From Crotophaga sulcirostris (lineage: Eukaryota; Chordata; Aves; Cuculiformes; Crotophagidae), in contig VYZB01000016.1 of the NCBI GenBank assembly GCA_013397455.1, forward strand, positions 3,799,612 through 3,863,611: a stretch of 64,000 bases of DNA, given 5' to 3'. A program made the translations under genes and the position numbers. Shown in pieces: positions 11,386 to 22,621 of this stretch. The notes under the pieces are model-generated. The model saw nothing but the letters and a program-made list of their open reading frames with translations. It ran no database searches and had not been told where the DNA came from. Each line of letters begins with the position of its first letter. The first letter of the stretch is position 1.

Positions 11386-12439
11386 CTCCCCCAGAGCTTG
11401 TGGGATCTGGTGGGTTTCTTCCTTCGCGTGGCTGTGGGAAGCGGGTCCATTGTTCCGTAGGCTTAAAAGTTTTATGTTGTTAAATTGCCTCGAAGAAAAA
11501 TAATAAGATGAAATGCACAAAAAGACACCTTTATGTGCTCACACTGTCAAAAGTTTTTTTAATAGGAGCTGTTTCTAGAGCATACCAACAAGTTCTAGGC
11601 TCATCTAAATTTTTAGAGTCAAAATACTTTTTAAAAATAAAACTTTAGCAGTTTTATTTTTGTGCTTTCTAAATACCATGTGTCCTTTTCCTTAAGCCTT
11701 CTTAATTGGTTGCTTGTTTGGTTTTACTTAGCTGCTACCTGATGCATTTTATGTACACTTTTTAGTGCAAAATATTTTGCATCATTTTACTGAAGAGCTA
11801 CAGCAATTTTCTGTGGATAATGTGTATTTGATGTAATGTGAGAATAGTTAGGAAGAATGGGCACTATATGGGTTTAAATATATATGAAAAATATGTCACT
11901 TAAATTTGGGGAAAATGCAATAAGTTGAGAAAAAATAATACTGCTTTACAATTCCTGCCTTTGCCCTTATGAGCTTGCAGGGTTATTTTCAATGGTCTGG
12001 GAAATTAAGAGAGAAGCAGCCAATGGTACTGAAGTATTAGATGGATACACCAGATTAAAAAGTGAAATGAGTTTACATGAGTGAACACTGACATGGAAGA
12101 TATTGTTTGGTAGAAGAGATACTTGACCATGCTAAGAAGATTCTTTAGTTTAATATTTACTGGAGGGAAAAAAAAATGCAGAAAAATATTCATAATCCAG
12201 TTAGCAAGTTAAGACTGGTACTTCAGTCAAATCTCTGAGCCAGGAGTAATTATTCTCTCCTCAAATGGAAAAGGGAAAAAGGATTTGGTAATATAAAGTA
12301 GATTTAAAGTTACAAATCAGTCCACACTAGCTGCTTTTAATAAGCAGCTGTTTGGTATGAACCCCATAAAATAGCAGAAAATGAAATAATAATCAACCTA
12401 AAAGTACTTTTTTGTCATCTCCTAACCTCAGGAATTAAC

Positions 12440-12640
12440 GGATTGTAGGCAGGTTTTAGTGAGATCCTGAGTACCCCTACCTCCAGCTGAAATCAGTGAG
12501 CCTTATGCAGACTGATGCCCATGTACGCTGATGGAAAAATTCCTCCTGATTGGCATCAGTTTTGGATTGGGCCCAGTAGAAACTGAGGGTGTTCAGCAAC
12601 TTGGAGGATCAGGTGCTGTTTGTGGAGGGGCATTGCCCCA
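12440..12640. repeat. Probable ancient amniote interspersed repeat remnant
   Basis: The stretch contains phrases such as AAATCAGTGAG, then GAGGGTGTTCAGCAACTTG and GGATCAGGTGCTG. These resemble an old, widely scattered repeat of birds and reptiles whose consensus contains 'minus-gactTCAATGGGA ... gggtgCTCAGCACCT ... GGATCAGG'. The resemblance is from memory, without alignment, so family and boundaries are uncertain. Confidence 0.35.
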
Positions 12641-12829
12641 TATAGACTTAAAAGAAAACACCAGAGACTTATGCTAAGGCTTCAGGTCAGAACTACTTTT
12701 AATTTTATAGTCATACTGCATTTACTGTACTGAATGCTGCATTTCTCTTGTAGAAAATTCATCTCTCTGGCAGTGAAAGAGAAAATATAAAATTCTGAAA
12801 GAGAAATCTGAAAATATTTTTTCAAAATT

Positions 12830-12856
12830 TTACACAAGTGGGTTGCACTTGTGTAA
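12830..12856. repeat. Perfect 11-bp inverted repeat, 5-nt loop
   Basis: The arms TTACACAAGTG and CACTTGTGTAA are exact reverse complements separated by GGTTG. As RNA this gives an 11-bp stem-loop, too short for a microRNA precursor. Function is unknown; it could be a paired E-box-like protein site (CAAGTG/CACTTG) or chance. Confidence 0.8.
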
Positions 12857-13597
12857 GATCTAGAGGCAAATTTGAACTGTGGTGCTACACAGTAGAGATT
12901 GTGAATCAGATTAACACATGTATATAATATGATTGTCTTTTAAGAATATCCTTACTATATAATCTATTCTATTAAATGAATGCATGTAAACTCGTTAGGT
13001 TTAGTGTTTTAGCAAATTTAGCGATAATGTGACTTAAACTCCTGCAAGTAAAAAAATACTGAAATTAATTTTAGTGTGTTATAGTAAAGACTTTGATTTG
13101 GTGAAATAATTTTTTCTTCCCAGGCTAACTGGTTAAATAAGTAAGTTCTTCCAGAATGCTTGCATGTGTGTCTTCTTCATAGGCTGAACAGTATCTTGTC
13201 ATCTTAAAATAAATGCTTTACCTTTATAATAGTGTAGTATTATTTGAAGAGTTTTAGCTTGTGGTAAAATGTATCAGAAATCTAAAGTTAGGGCAGGTAT
13301 CCACACTGTCATCTGAGCAATTAAAATGAAACAAACCCCTAAACATTTACTTTTTTTGAGGTTACAGAGGCTTTAGAGAATACCGTTGTAAAAATGTGCT
13401 GCTTTAACAACCTTTCCTTTTCTTAGTTCTAAAACTGATTAATTACTGTGTCTTATAAAACCTGATTTATTTCATACTTTTTTCATACCAAGCATTACCA
13501 TTATGAAGCTCTCCTTATAATTGAGATTAATGTTTCTGAGGAAAGAAGTGGTTTGGAGGGCTGCATTCATTTTGAGTGCTGTTCTAATCAATTTTAG

Positions 13598-13696
13598 ATA
13601 CAGCATTTCACAATGTATCAGTCTGCATCCAAACCTGCCTTATTACGTGGAATTAACTTGTTAGTGATTGATAGCAAGGCTGTTCCATCTCCAGAG
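13598..13696 (+). other. Exon-like segment, 99 bases, unrecognised
   Basis: A branch-point-like TTCTAATC and the acceptor ATTTTAG precede a 99-base stretch that ends at CCAGAG|GTGACT. Only one frame is open, for exactly 33 codons. It contains an ATG at 13613 and reads MYQSASKPALLRG early on. The acceptor pyrimidine tract is modest and the donor is only fair. The reading frame runs on past the donor for 36 codons before a stop. I do not recognise the peptide. It lies about 2.3 kb after CpG island 2, a plausible place for an exon of a rightward gene, but intronic pseudo-exons look the same. Confidence 0.2.
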
Positions 13697-13830
13697 GTGA
13701 CTACGTTTCAAAACAAGTGTTACGGCTTCCAAGAGTTTGAGTACAGGGTCGGGCAGCTCAGGTGCCCTTTCTGTGGCCTGACTGAAGCTCAACAGAGCAG
13801 TTAGGGGAAAAAAAAATGGTGTGCTTTCAT

Positions 13831-13901
13831 GAAAAAAAACAAACCAAAACCAACAACCAAACCCCAAGAAACAACCCCCCCAAACTGCAACTAAAACCCA
13901 A
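13831..13901. repeat. A/C-rich low-complexity tract
   Basis: This is a run of AAAC, AACC and ACCCC words with a C7 stretch, and almost no T or G. It is non-coding. Similar tracts recur at 14397-14452 and about 43455-43545, and as T/G on the opposite strand at 22549-22621. Confidence 0.7.
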
Positions 13902-14301
13902 ATAGGACAAACCTACACCTGTGTTGCATGGTGTTCCTTAAACTATGGAATGGGTCTTCACACACAGTCTGGAGTGACAGGTATAATGCAGATGGTGTCT
14001 TTGTGCATCACTATGTACTGTAACAATGCGTATCTGCAAGATTATTTCAAAGAATAATGAGATTATTTTGAAGAATAGCTTTAGTGTTTGAAATTCAAGC
14101 TCACGAGGCTGGGTTCAGATGATGAGGTGTACATCTGTATATTGCCTGTGTAGGTAATGAAAGACATGCTAATTCTTTTTTTCCTCCTTTAAAAGTAGCA
14201 AAGATGGTACATGTTTCAATATCTTCTGAAATATTTGCACATTCCCTCTGTGCACCTTCTGGTCTCAGCTTCACCACTGTTTCTTAACCAGTAGTATATG
14301 G

Positions 14302-14324
14302 TCACACACAGCTGCTGTGTGTGA
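14302..14324. repeat. 23-base near-palindrome
   Basis: The arms TCACACACAGC and GCTGTGTGTGA are perfect reverse complements around a single central T. The sequence is a CA block joined to a TG block through an AGCTGCT centre and can extrude as a short cruciform. No function can be assigned. Confidence 0.8.
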
Positions 14325-14396
14325 GGCATACGTATTGAAAGTTCAGGGAAAACTGATTTCTCAATAGTGAGAGGAAAATAAACAAAAAAGGCCAAC

Positions 14397-14452
14397 TTTT
14401 TTTTAAAGAAAAAAAAAACCAAAAAACCAAAACTAACCAAAAAAACCCCCCA
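14397..14452. repeat. T-run followed by A/C-rich low-complexity tract
   Basis: TTTTTTTT is followed by long A runs with interspersed CC and a terminal C6. It is non-coding low-complexity sequence. Confidence 0.7.
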
Positions 14453-17400
14453 GCTCTGAAAATAGTAAGCACAATTCTAAGAAGATTTAGGCGTGTGTGT
14501 CTATTATCAGGTTAGTGATTTCAATTTAAATTGTAGATATTTATGTATTTCTTGCAAGACATGCTAATTGCATTCAGTAGTTTTAAGTTTGCATATTGAG
14601 CTAATTACATGAGTCTTTTAGTTTAAGTGTGCACGTAAACAATATACAGAACGTTTCAGCTGAAACATTGCATAAATATATTTCCTGTCTTATGCAGATC
14701 AGAAGCTAATAAAATTACAAAATGTTTACGAATACCAGGCTGTAAGTGCTCCACACCACTTAGCTCAGCCTTTTGCTGTGGAAGAAACATTGTCAGTATA
14801 GGTTCATTTTGATACTGTAACAGAAATAGCTGCTACTGAACCAACACAAAGAGAACAATCTTTTAAATGTAATTCTGAAATAGAGAATACAACACAACCT
14901 GTATCTCTGATTACCTTCTTAGATGGAGGTCTGTCCGCATGATGCTTACTTTCATCCTACAGTATATTTGCTTTTGTTGTAAAATACTTCTTTTAAGCAA
15001 AAGTGATGCTTGCATGACACCAAATAGAAAAGCAGGTTAAGCCTGGAACTATTTTGTGCTAATACATGCCGTGGGTCTTGCAAAGGAGTGGGTATGCTCT
15101 TCGAATTTAGACTGAAAACCGACATACAAATTCAAGCCTAGCTGACCTAATTATTTTAAGTTTTGCAGCTTGTGTCTGTGTAACAGATTGAGGTTGTTGA
15201 TACTTGATGTGTATGTTTGTGTCTGCAGAAAAGTTAATTGTAAACGTTAGTGCCTAGAAATACAGAAAGCAAAACAGTAAACTAGAAATCAGAAAGAGCT
15301 GTACTAAATTCAGCACTGATTAACATACCCTGCAAACGCACTGATATCAGCAAATTACCTGGATTGTTGTATGCTCCTGAACTGGGAGTCTGTAGTGTCT
15401 CTTTGTGTTAAAACCTTTTTTCATATATTCAATGTGCATTATATGTTATAGTAGCAATGTTGGTTTAGTTTTACAGTAGGCTTTCATGAATGCAAATGCA
15501 ATCTTCATGTATAAAAGAACAAAACCAGTTTTCAGCATGAGAAAATACATGTTAAATTATTTTTGTTGACTTTCCTGTTTGTTTTTTAGTTTTAACTTAT
15601 TTCTAGCAAATATTTAAAATAAGGAATTTAACACCGAAATGGTCGCAGAAATTTTTAGTGCAACTAGGTTTGCCTACTTCATTTACTCTTTCAAGGAATT
15701 TATTTTAAAAGGAAGGAGAATATCTTTCTATAATGACAGTCTAAAATCTATATTCTACAAATCTTTTAAACTCAAAATTTAACCTTTACATATGTATTTT
15801 TGCATCTGAATTACAGAAGTGTAAAATAACAGTTTAGAAAAACCTTAAGGTATTACATCTTTAATTTTTCCTGTGACAACATAGAAGAACGTTCAGAAAA
15901 ACAACAAGTGTTATTGTAAAGGCTCTGTTGGTGTGGGATTTGGAATGTGTTATGTTGAAATCAGTAGTGATATTGGTGTTATTTTCCAACACTGTGTTAC
16001 ATTTATAATAGTATTTTTTGACAGCAGTTAAACCAACATACGAAGGAACTAAGGTGTCTTATTTCCTAATTTGAGTCTTGACAGGTTTTAGTGTCTTAAG
16101 AAAACTCCTATCAATGGTAAAATTGCTGAAATATGGATTTAAATATTTTTTCTTGGCAGGAATTGTAATAGAAAGCTGCATGTTAGAATTTTTAGAGGGG
16201 GGGAAAAACTGTAATCGTCACATGATCTAACATAATACAACAATGGTTTCCTAAATCGTAGAAGCCCTTGATACAGTTTGTCTGGGTCATGGAATGGGTG
16301 ACTGTGTAGTGACTGAAGAAATCATCATTGCTAGTAAGTGTTACTTTAGATTAGCAAATGAAAGACTGCATCGTCCTTCAACAGCTTCATCCATTCTCAT
16401 TATAATTCCTTGAACATTTATCTGATCTGACCTTTTTAAAGAAATCATACTTAAACTTTATGCGTGGAGTGCCACATAAATAAACTGACCAGCACTTATC
16501 GCAAGAAGTTTGTAATCTAATGACCAGAGCAATAATATATATCTTTTAACACAAAAATATCAAATGTTACTTGTCATAGCAAATTGTTCATTTATTTAAA
16601 AATCTTTTTTCCTAATGTTGTAATGCTTACGAGACTAATGAGCGCTGAGCATTTTTACAAAAGTGAATACTATCACAGTTGTCTAGCAAAAATCTAAAGC
16701 CAGATTGTATTGCTAATATTTTTCCTCTCAGTTAAGTTACTGTCTATACATTCAGAAAGCTTGAGTAGGTGGAGAAGTTTTGTTTTATGAATGAAAGCGC
16801 GAAGGTTTGTGAAGCTAGGACATGCCCAGCTAAAGCAAACCAGTGTAGCTCTGCTCCCTTCACTATCATTTACCTTGCAGATGAAGAAGTATAAGGCTTA
16901 TGCTCATGAAATGCTTTCAATTTACATTTCACTTTAACTCTTCTTTTCTTGTGAACAGTTTTCATCTTCCCTGTTATAAAATACATTGCTAATTTGAATA
17001 GACTTTGGTTCCTCTGAAAAGCGCCATGTCTCAGACATTATTTTCCATTAAAAGAAAAAAATCCCTCATTCTGTTAGTGAACTTGGCAAAGCAGAAAATA
17101 ATTCATGTTATTAAATCAATTTTTCTTAGAAAGACATTCTTTATTCATGCCACTGAATATATAAAGTACTTGATGTTTCTCTAGTCCCCTTAAGAAATAT
17201 ACTTAATTTCAATGTCAAAAGGTTGAGTGACATTTTCCAAACCTATGAAGCTGGAGTGGAAGAAAGATTTGATATTCCAACAAACCAGCTGGCGGAAATT
17301 TTGGTTACAAGTTTTGTGTATTTGTGTTTTGCTTTGGCAGCAAAGGCACAGTCATTGGAAGTCTTGAAATTTGGGTAGAAGTTACTAAACTGCTGTTTGT

Positions 17401-20124
17401 TCGCTGTTGTTCCCATTTCAGAAGGCAGAAATGTTGAATTTTTAAAGTAATGATGGAACTTCAGAAATACCCGGTCTCCGCAAATGATTTTGTAAGCTTA
17501 TACCAAACAAATAAAAACATAGTTGGGAATGCTAGGGAGTTCTAGCTTGCATTTGGTAAGTCAGACTGATAGGTGTTAAGATAAGTCTTCACATTTGGTT
17601 TCTCTTCATCCGTAATTAGTTAGAAAAGTAAGACTTTGGGCAGCAGAAAGCCGTTTAGCATTATAGTTTCTCACTTTTGTTTTAGGCCTGATTTAAGATA
17701 CGACTTTGTGAGTGAGATTGTATAGACAGTGGGAAGGATTCTTTTTCATACCTTGCTTTGCTGCTTGCAATGACAATACTCCTTCCCCCCCATTTTTAAT
17801 TGTCTAATTTTCGAAAGTAATAATTTGATTTTGGTATAAATTGCTGGCGGAGGAATGAATAGCTTTCTTGGCAGCTTTTAAAAATATGTATGTGGATGCG
17901 CACATGCTTTGATCATTCAATACAGTTTGACTCAGTAAGCACTGCAGTACAAAATTATAGGCGGGTTGTTTTTTTCCACCCCTTTTTGTTTGGCTGAGGA
18001 TTGAAGTATGTGATTTCACCTGAGGCCAATATGTTGGGAGGTGTCGCCAAACCCCTGAAACACTTAGGGTCTGAGGTCCATGGTGATGTCTTGGTGAATG
18101 CTGGGAGTAGAAATGCTCGTCACCTTTCACAAATTTTTTTCTGTCATTTGTGTATTATTAGGCAATGAAACAAGAGTCACCTTGTTATAAAGTATCTGTT
18201 TGTTGCCTGTTTTCATCTTTAACATATTTCTTGCAGTCAATAAGAGGTAGTAACCTATCTAAATGTATAATAACCGAGAAATACACCTATGAATGACTGT
18301 GCTCTACAAGAAACTTGGAAGTAATGAGTGATCAGAAAAGCTGGGGTTTTATTTTCTCTCTTGAGTGAAGAAATTTTAGAGTGAAAATGGAATATCGACT
18401 CTTACTTTGCATGAAATAGTTATGATTACATTTAGAAGTGTTTTCAGTGGCTTAAAAATTCATAGCCACTGATACTATTCTTTTGATAATTTTATGTTAA
18501 TTGTTGAATGATACAGGGTTAATGATAAAAAAAAAACTTAGCACTTCTAATGATATGTTTAAGAACAGTGCAGTCATTAAATTCAGTAAACTGAATATGC
18601 GGGCATCATAAATAAGCGCTGAATTAAAATACAAAACACACCATGACCAAATTAATTAGTATGTTTAATCTAGTGAATTCCAGCTAGGCTGCATACAATA
18701 TGGACATGTATTTAATTTCTAAATTTAATATTAGCTGCATAAGTCAACACTCACTTATTCAGTGCAGAATTGGTAATAGAAATTTAATATCTTCTAGTGT
18801 TTTACATAAGCTTTTTTTAAAAAAAAAACCCAAGATGTTTTACCTCTTTTAGAGATCAGATTTCAAACGCTGTCATTAAAAAAGGGATGTGAGTAGTGAT
18901 GTTCCCCCCTGCTCTCCTCATAACGTGTCATCATCAGGAGGTAGAATTCTTGAGGTCCAAAGTAACAACTTCATTCAGTCAAAATGGCGACAGTAATTCA
19001 AATTAATTCAACAATCTAGGGCAGAATGTTTTGTATTTACTTATTTGATGCTAACTTTTGTATTGATTGTTTTGCTGTGATGTTATTTTATCAATTTTTT
19101 TTTTTTATCCCGGGAGAATTAAAATGCCAGTAGAATCATCTTGGGTTTTCATTTGAAAGCCTTATTTTTTCAAAGAAAGCAGAAAATACAAGACTATTTT
19201 ATTTAAATACTTTTACCTGCGAGTCCCTCAGTTTTATTTCATGAGTTACAAGTATTATGTTTTCACCATGTGAGTTATGTGCCATACAGATTATCTTGAA
19301 CTCTGGTTCTGAATACTTAAGTGCGAGTTTAGGATGGAAATAGGAAATTGGATGGGTTTGATGTATGTGTTTGTTGAGCCTAATTCTGCAAATCTCTAAT
19401 CTATTCAGTTGGTAGTTCCAGGGACTTCAATGAGATTGTGTAGTGAATAGACATTGAGCCTGTGATCAGTGGAATAGAAGCTTAGGCTCATTACTTTCAG
19501 AGGGTAGTCTGTTTAAGATGAGGAGAGTTTGAGAATAATCAGCGTGTTTTTTCTTCTTTTTTTCTTGATACAGGATTACACACTCCTCCCGTAACCTTTG
19601 ATATAGGTCTACTTTTGTGTTGTGGTTTTGTAGCAAACACTTGACTAGAAATGAATTGATGAACCATTCAGCTTTTATGGTGAGATCATGAAGTACTGAG
19701 CGGTCTGACTGCGCTCTCTTCCTCAGTTAAACATTTTTGTTAAATGTATTTAGGGTAATTTCTAGCCCTGCACCTCCACCCCCAGCATTTCCAAAAAGCG
19801 AGTCCCATGACTGTTTGTTTGCTGGACCACACAAAAGAGCACATTTGTCCTAACAGTGGCACAATGAGGTTATCCCTGTACTACTGTATTAAGCACCACG
19901 TTGTTACTTTCCCACATGCTGGGGCACAATCATTTGTGTTGTTTAACTCTTAAGGAGCGTCCTGAGCATCTTGATCCAGATTGAGTCATGTTCTCCCAGA
20001 CAGTTCTTGGGTATGGTTCTGCAGTTAAGACTGGGGACGTGTTCTTGGGACCATTCCCAACAAGTGATTTGCTTCCAGCTTCCTGATGTAGAGGTTGAGA
20101 CTTTTTATTAGCACAGACCTGACT

Positions 20125-20208
20125 TGATTAGACCTGCTTTATGTGGGATTTTGGACAAGATCACCTCCAGAATTCCTTTCCAACCTAAATTATTCTGCAA
20201 TTCCATGC
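20125..20208 (+). mobile_element. CR1 LINE 3' end fragment
   Basis: This short piece matches the conserved 3' terminus of avian CR1 elements. A TTGGACAAGATCACCTCCAG block is followed by CCTTTCCAACCTAAATTATTCTG and a decayed terminal repeat (CAATTCCATG in place of TGATTCTATG). The element is sense on the plus strand and severely 5'-truncated, the usual fate of CR1 copies. No coding sequence remains. The upstream limit is approximate. Confidence 0.7.
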
Positions 20209-21019
20209 CTGATGGCTGCACTCCTTGCAATCATTTCAGGGATGTTGAATTTACTAGTTGGCCATTACATCTGAGTTCAGTGTTGCAGATGCTAATTCCA
20301 TTGACCACATTTGCAAGAATAGTTTGGTTTAATGGGCTCAGAATTAAAATCATAGTGTTCCTGTTTTAATCAGTTTTAATGAACTGATGTTGTTTTATAA
20401 CCTGTTGTAGGAGTAAGTTTTTGCCCACCCTGCTTGTATAAGATAGTTCCTATTAATTCGTCAAGAGGATTTTGTGGATGTGGACAAGCACAATGAGGAC
20501 CCTGTGTGTTAGAAATTTCTAGGAATTTCTTGAAAAGAGGTATTTTACCTTGCAAAGTTGAATCCTTTTTTTATACATTAATCACAAAAAAAGAACTGCA
20601 TTAAAACCTTTTTTTCAGCACTGCTTTCAAACTCTAGAATCATTAAGTGCAGTAAGCTAGCTTCTAACTACACTAGAAACTTGATAAAATTAACTCAAAT
20701 TTTAAGAAAGAAAATACTAGTTTAATTTTATTGCACACACCTGATAGTTATTACACAATACTCGCTTGACAACATTTAAATTTAATGGTTTATAGTAAAT
20801 GCACTATAGCTAGTAGTACTGTTTATGGGCAACATCATGTATAGAACCCAGATAAACACTTTTTGCTGAGGTTTTTATTATGTGACTGCATTAAAGATGA
20901 TATTGACTGACTTGATGAGAATCTCAGATCTGTAGGTTTTTTTCTAAAGTTAACTTTTTCATGTGGTTTGTTATAGAATAGACAAGGGTAACAATGCTGC
21001 TTTTTTAACATTAATGAAA

Positions 21020-21044
21020 TAAACAATTTTAAAAAAATTGTTTA
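21020..21044. repeat. Perfect 11-bp AT-rich inverted repeat, 3-nt loop
   Basis: The arms TAAACAATTTT and AAAATTGTTTA are exact reverse complements around AAA. The composition makes chance formation easier than for the two CA/TG-containing inverted repeats. ATTGTTTA-like arms resemble SOX (AACAAT) sites in opposing orientation, a speculation only. Confidence 0.75.
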
Positions 21045-21229
21045 CTAACTTGCAACTTTTTGGGTGGGAAGAGACTCTGCTTACATGTAACACATAATGC
21101 CTAAACCAATGCTACATCACCAGGTATCACGTTGATGTAAAAACCCTTGCAATCTGTAGATTATATTTTAAAGCATTTAGTTAACATGAGCAGCAGTTGG
21201 GTACCTGAGCTGGGAATGGTGTGGGCTGT

Positions 21230-21560
21230 GGTCCACTGAGCACCAGCAGTAAACCGAAACCTAAAGGCAGGTGCCTTATGAAGCGCTTCTTCTGCAGTGC
21301 TTCAGTTTCTTACCCACTCAATGGAGGAAAATAAATGAAACAGCCTACAAGGGATCTTGTCTGCCTGAGGTTAGGCACCCAAACGGGCAATCTTTGTGAA
21401 GGTCTTTAAGGCATGTCATGACCTTCTCTCCATTGCTTTGAAAGTTGGACACTTAACTGCAGTAGTCCTGATTTGTGAGATGCCTAAAGCGTAGGCTCAG
21501 TTTAGTGATCTAAGCTAAAAAGACTGGGTTTCATACCTGCTGCCTCAACCAGAAATGCAT
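21230..21560. repeat. Possible ancient repeat remnant (uncertain family)
   Basis: Phrases such as GGTTAGGCACCCAAA, TTGGACACTTAACTGC and GATGCCTAAAGC resemble an old reptile/bird dispersed repeat with repeated 'TTAGGCACCTAAA' words. A nearby CAGTTTCTTACCCACTCAATGG is reminiscent of the 3' half of MIR-type SINEs. Both resemblances are weak and from memory. Confidence 0.22.
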
Positions 21561-22548
21561 CAACAGCTATGAGAGCATTGTAAAAATAGTGTGGATGTTA
21601 AGGATTTCTTTAACTGGAACTAAAATAATTAGTTTTCGGTTTTGCTTTATTTTTTAACATTATAACTGAAATCGCATTTTAGAAACTGTTGTTTCATCAT
21701 CACTTTGTAGATTGAATATTATCCCCAGCTCTAAATAAGATCCTGACTTCTACATTAATGTACATGAAGTGCAGATTAGAAGTGAATGTGGCTGCAAATA
21801 TGTAGAAATTTTCATATATATTTTGTAAGCTCTGGCTTAGATTGATATTGTTTCAGGAAAAAAATATTTATACGTTGTTTCATTATAAACAGATTAACAG
21901 ATAAGCACTGTATCTACTGCTATTTTGAATATTTTTGCTATATGCAATTAAAATAATTTTAAATTAGAAAACATGCCAAAATCAGGTTAAGTGCCTTTAA
22001 CTAGTAAAACTCTTCTAGCTACTGATATTTTAAAAAATGTAAGTAGACAATGGCTGTAGATAATTTTTTTCCTTATAACATTACTAACATATTTAGTTTA
22101 ATTTCACATCTACAAATCAGAAGTACTAGGGGTTCTGAAAGCTTGGTCTTAATATTTCTTCCTCCTTTACTGTGCCGTTCGCATGACTGTTTCGCTGAGC
22201 CCTGTTGTATTTCTCCCTGATGGCTGAAAATGACTGTTAGGTACCAATTTCTACTTCCAGAAGATGGGTTATACGATTTTTGTGTGACAAGCGCAGGAAC
22301 TGCTTGTTCTTACTTCTCTATGATGGTTCATAACTGTCTTAAAAAACAATAAGGTTTTGGTTTGATTAACATTTTAAGCTTTCATAAGCTGCCGGTACTT
22401 CCTTCAAAAATAAAAAATTGCCATCTTGCACCCTTTACAGCCTGTCCTTCACTCTGTTGCCCTCTCCCTTCTATAAGCTCCGCTGTTTGCTTGACCATAG
22501 TGTGAATTCAGAGCAGCGACACAGTGGAAAAATAACCATTCAAAATCC

Positions 22549-22621
22549 TTTTTTTGTTTTTTTGGGGTTTTGTTTTGGTTTGGTTTTTTTGTTTGTTTGT
22601 TTTTAATTTTTATTTATTTTT
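22549..22621. repeat. T/G-rich low-complexity tract
   Basis: This is a continuous series of T runs broken by GGGG, GG and single G, ending in TTTATTTATTTTT. On the minus strand it is an A/C-rich tract like those at 13.8 and 14.4 kb. No transposon body is recognisable on either side, so it is not clearly a retroposon tail. Confidence 0.7.

Larger units (their letters stand above)
9580..11440. promoter_or_regulatory. CpG island 2, candidate main promoter (centre missing)
   Basis: Both visible flanks of the assembly gap are strongly GC-rich with dense CpG. The left flank (about 9580-10090) holds GGGCGG/GGGCGGG Sp1-type boxes near 9728 and 10076, a (CCG)n stretch at about 10018-10031 and an inverted CCAAT box (ATTGG) near 10035. 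This is a typical TATA-less vertebrate promoter layout. The right flank (11078-11440) is equally GC-rich and ends in a G11 run before AT-rich DNA resumes at about 11450. The Sp1 and CCAAT boxes just left of the gap suggest that the transcription start and first exon lie inside it. Direction is uncertain; a possible plus-strand donor at 11332 favours rightward. Confidence 0.75.
11450..20124. other. AT-rich DNA, probable intron or desert
   Basis: No gene or well-preserved transposon is visible. Contents worth noting are an old repeat remnant (12440-12640), two perfect short inverted repeats (12830-12856, 14302-14324), two A/C-rich tracts and one exon-like segment (13598-13696). Another acceptor/donor pair spans about 17422-17554, but every frame between the sites is closed. 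Confidence 0.5.

Noticed and set aside
10042..11520. Minus-strand open frame of 492 codons, and the 417-codon plus-strand frame over the same gap
   Set aside because: They are open only because N codons cannot be stops; the flanks resemble no protein family.
17804..18130. Minus-strand open frame of 108 codons
   Set aside because: The length is within chance expectation for 64 kb in six frames, and there is no recognisable domain or flanking gene signal.
18853..18888. Acceptor CCTCTTTTAG and donor GTGAGT enclosing 36 bases
   Set aside because: It is too short and too weak to claim; splice-like pairs at this spacing occur by chance.
19124..19160. AGAATCATCTTGGG resembling a reversed CR1 tail
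   Set aside because: The similarity ends after about 12 bases and no CR1 body follows.
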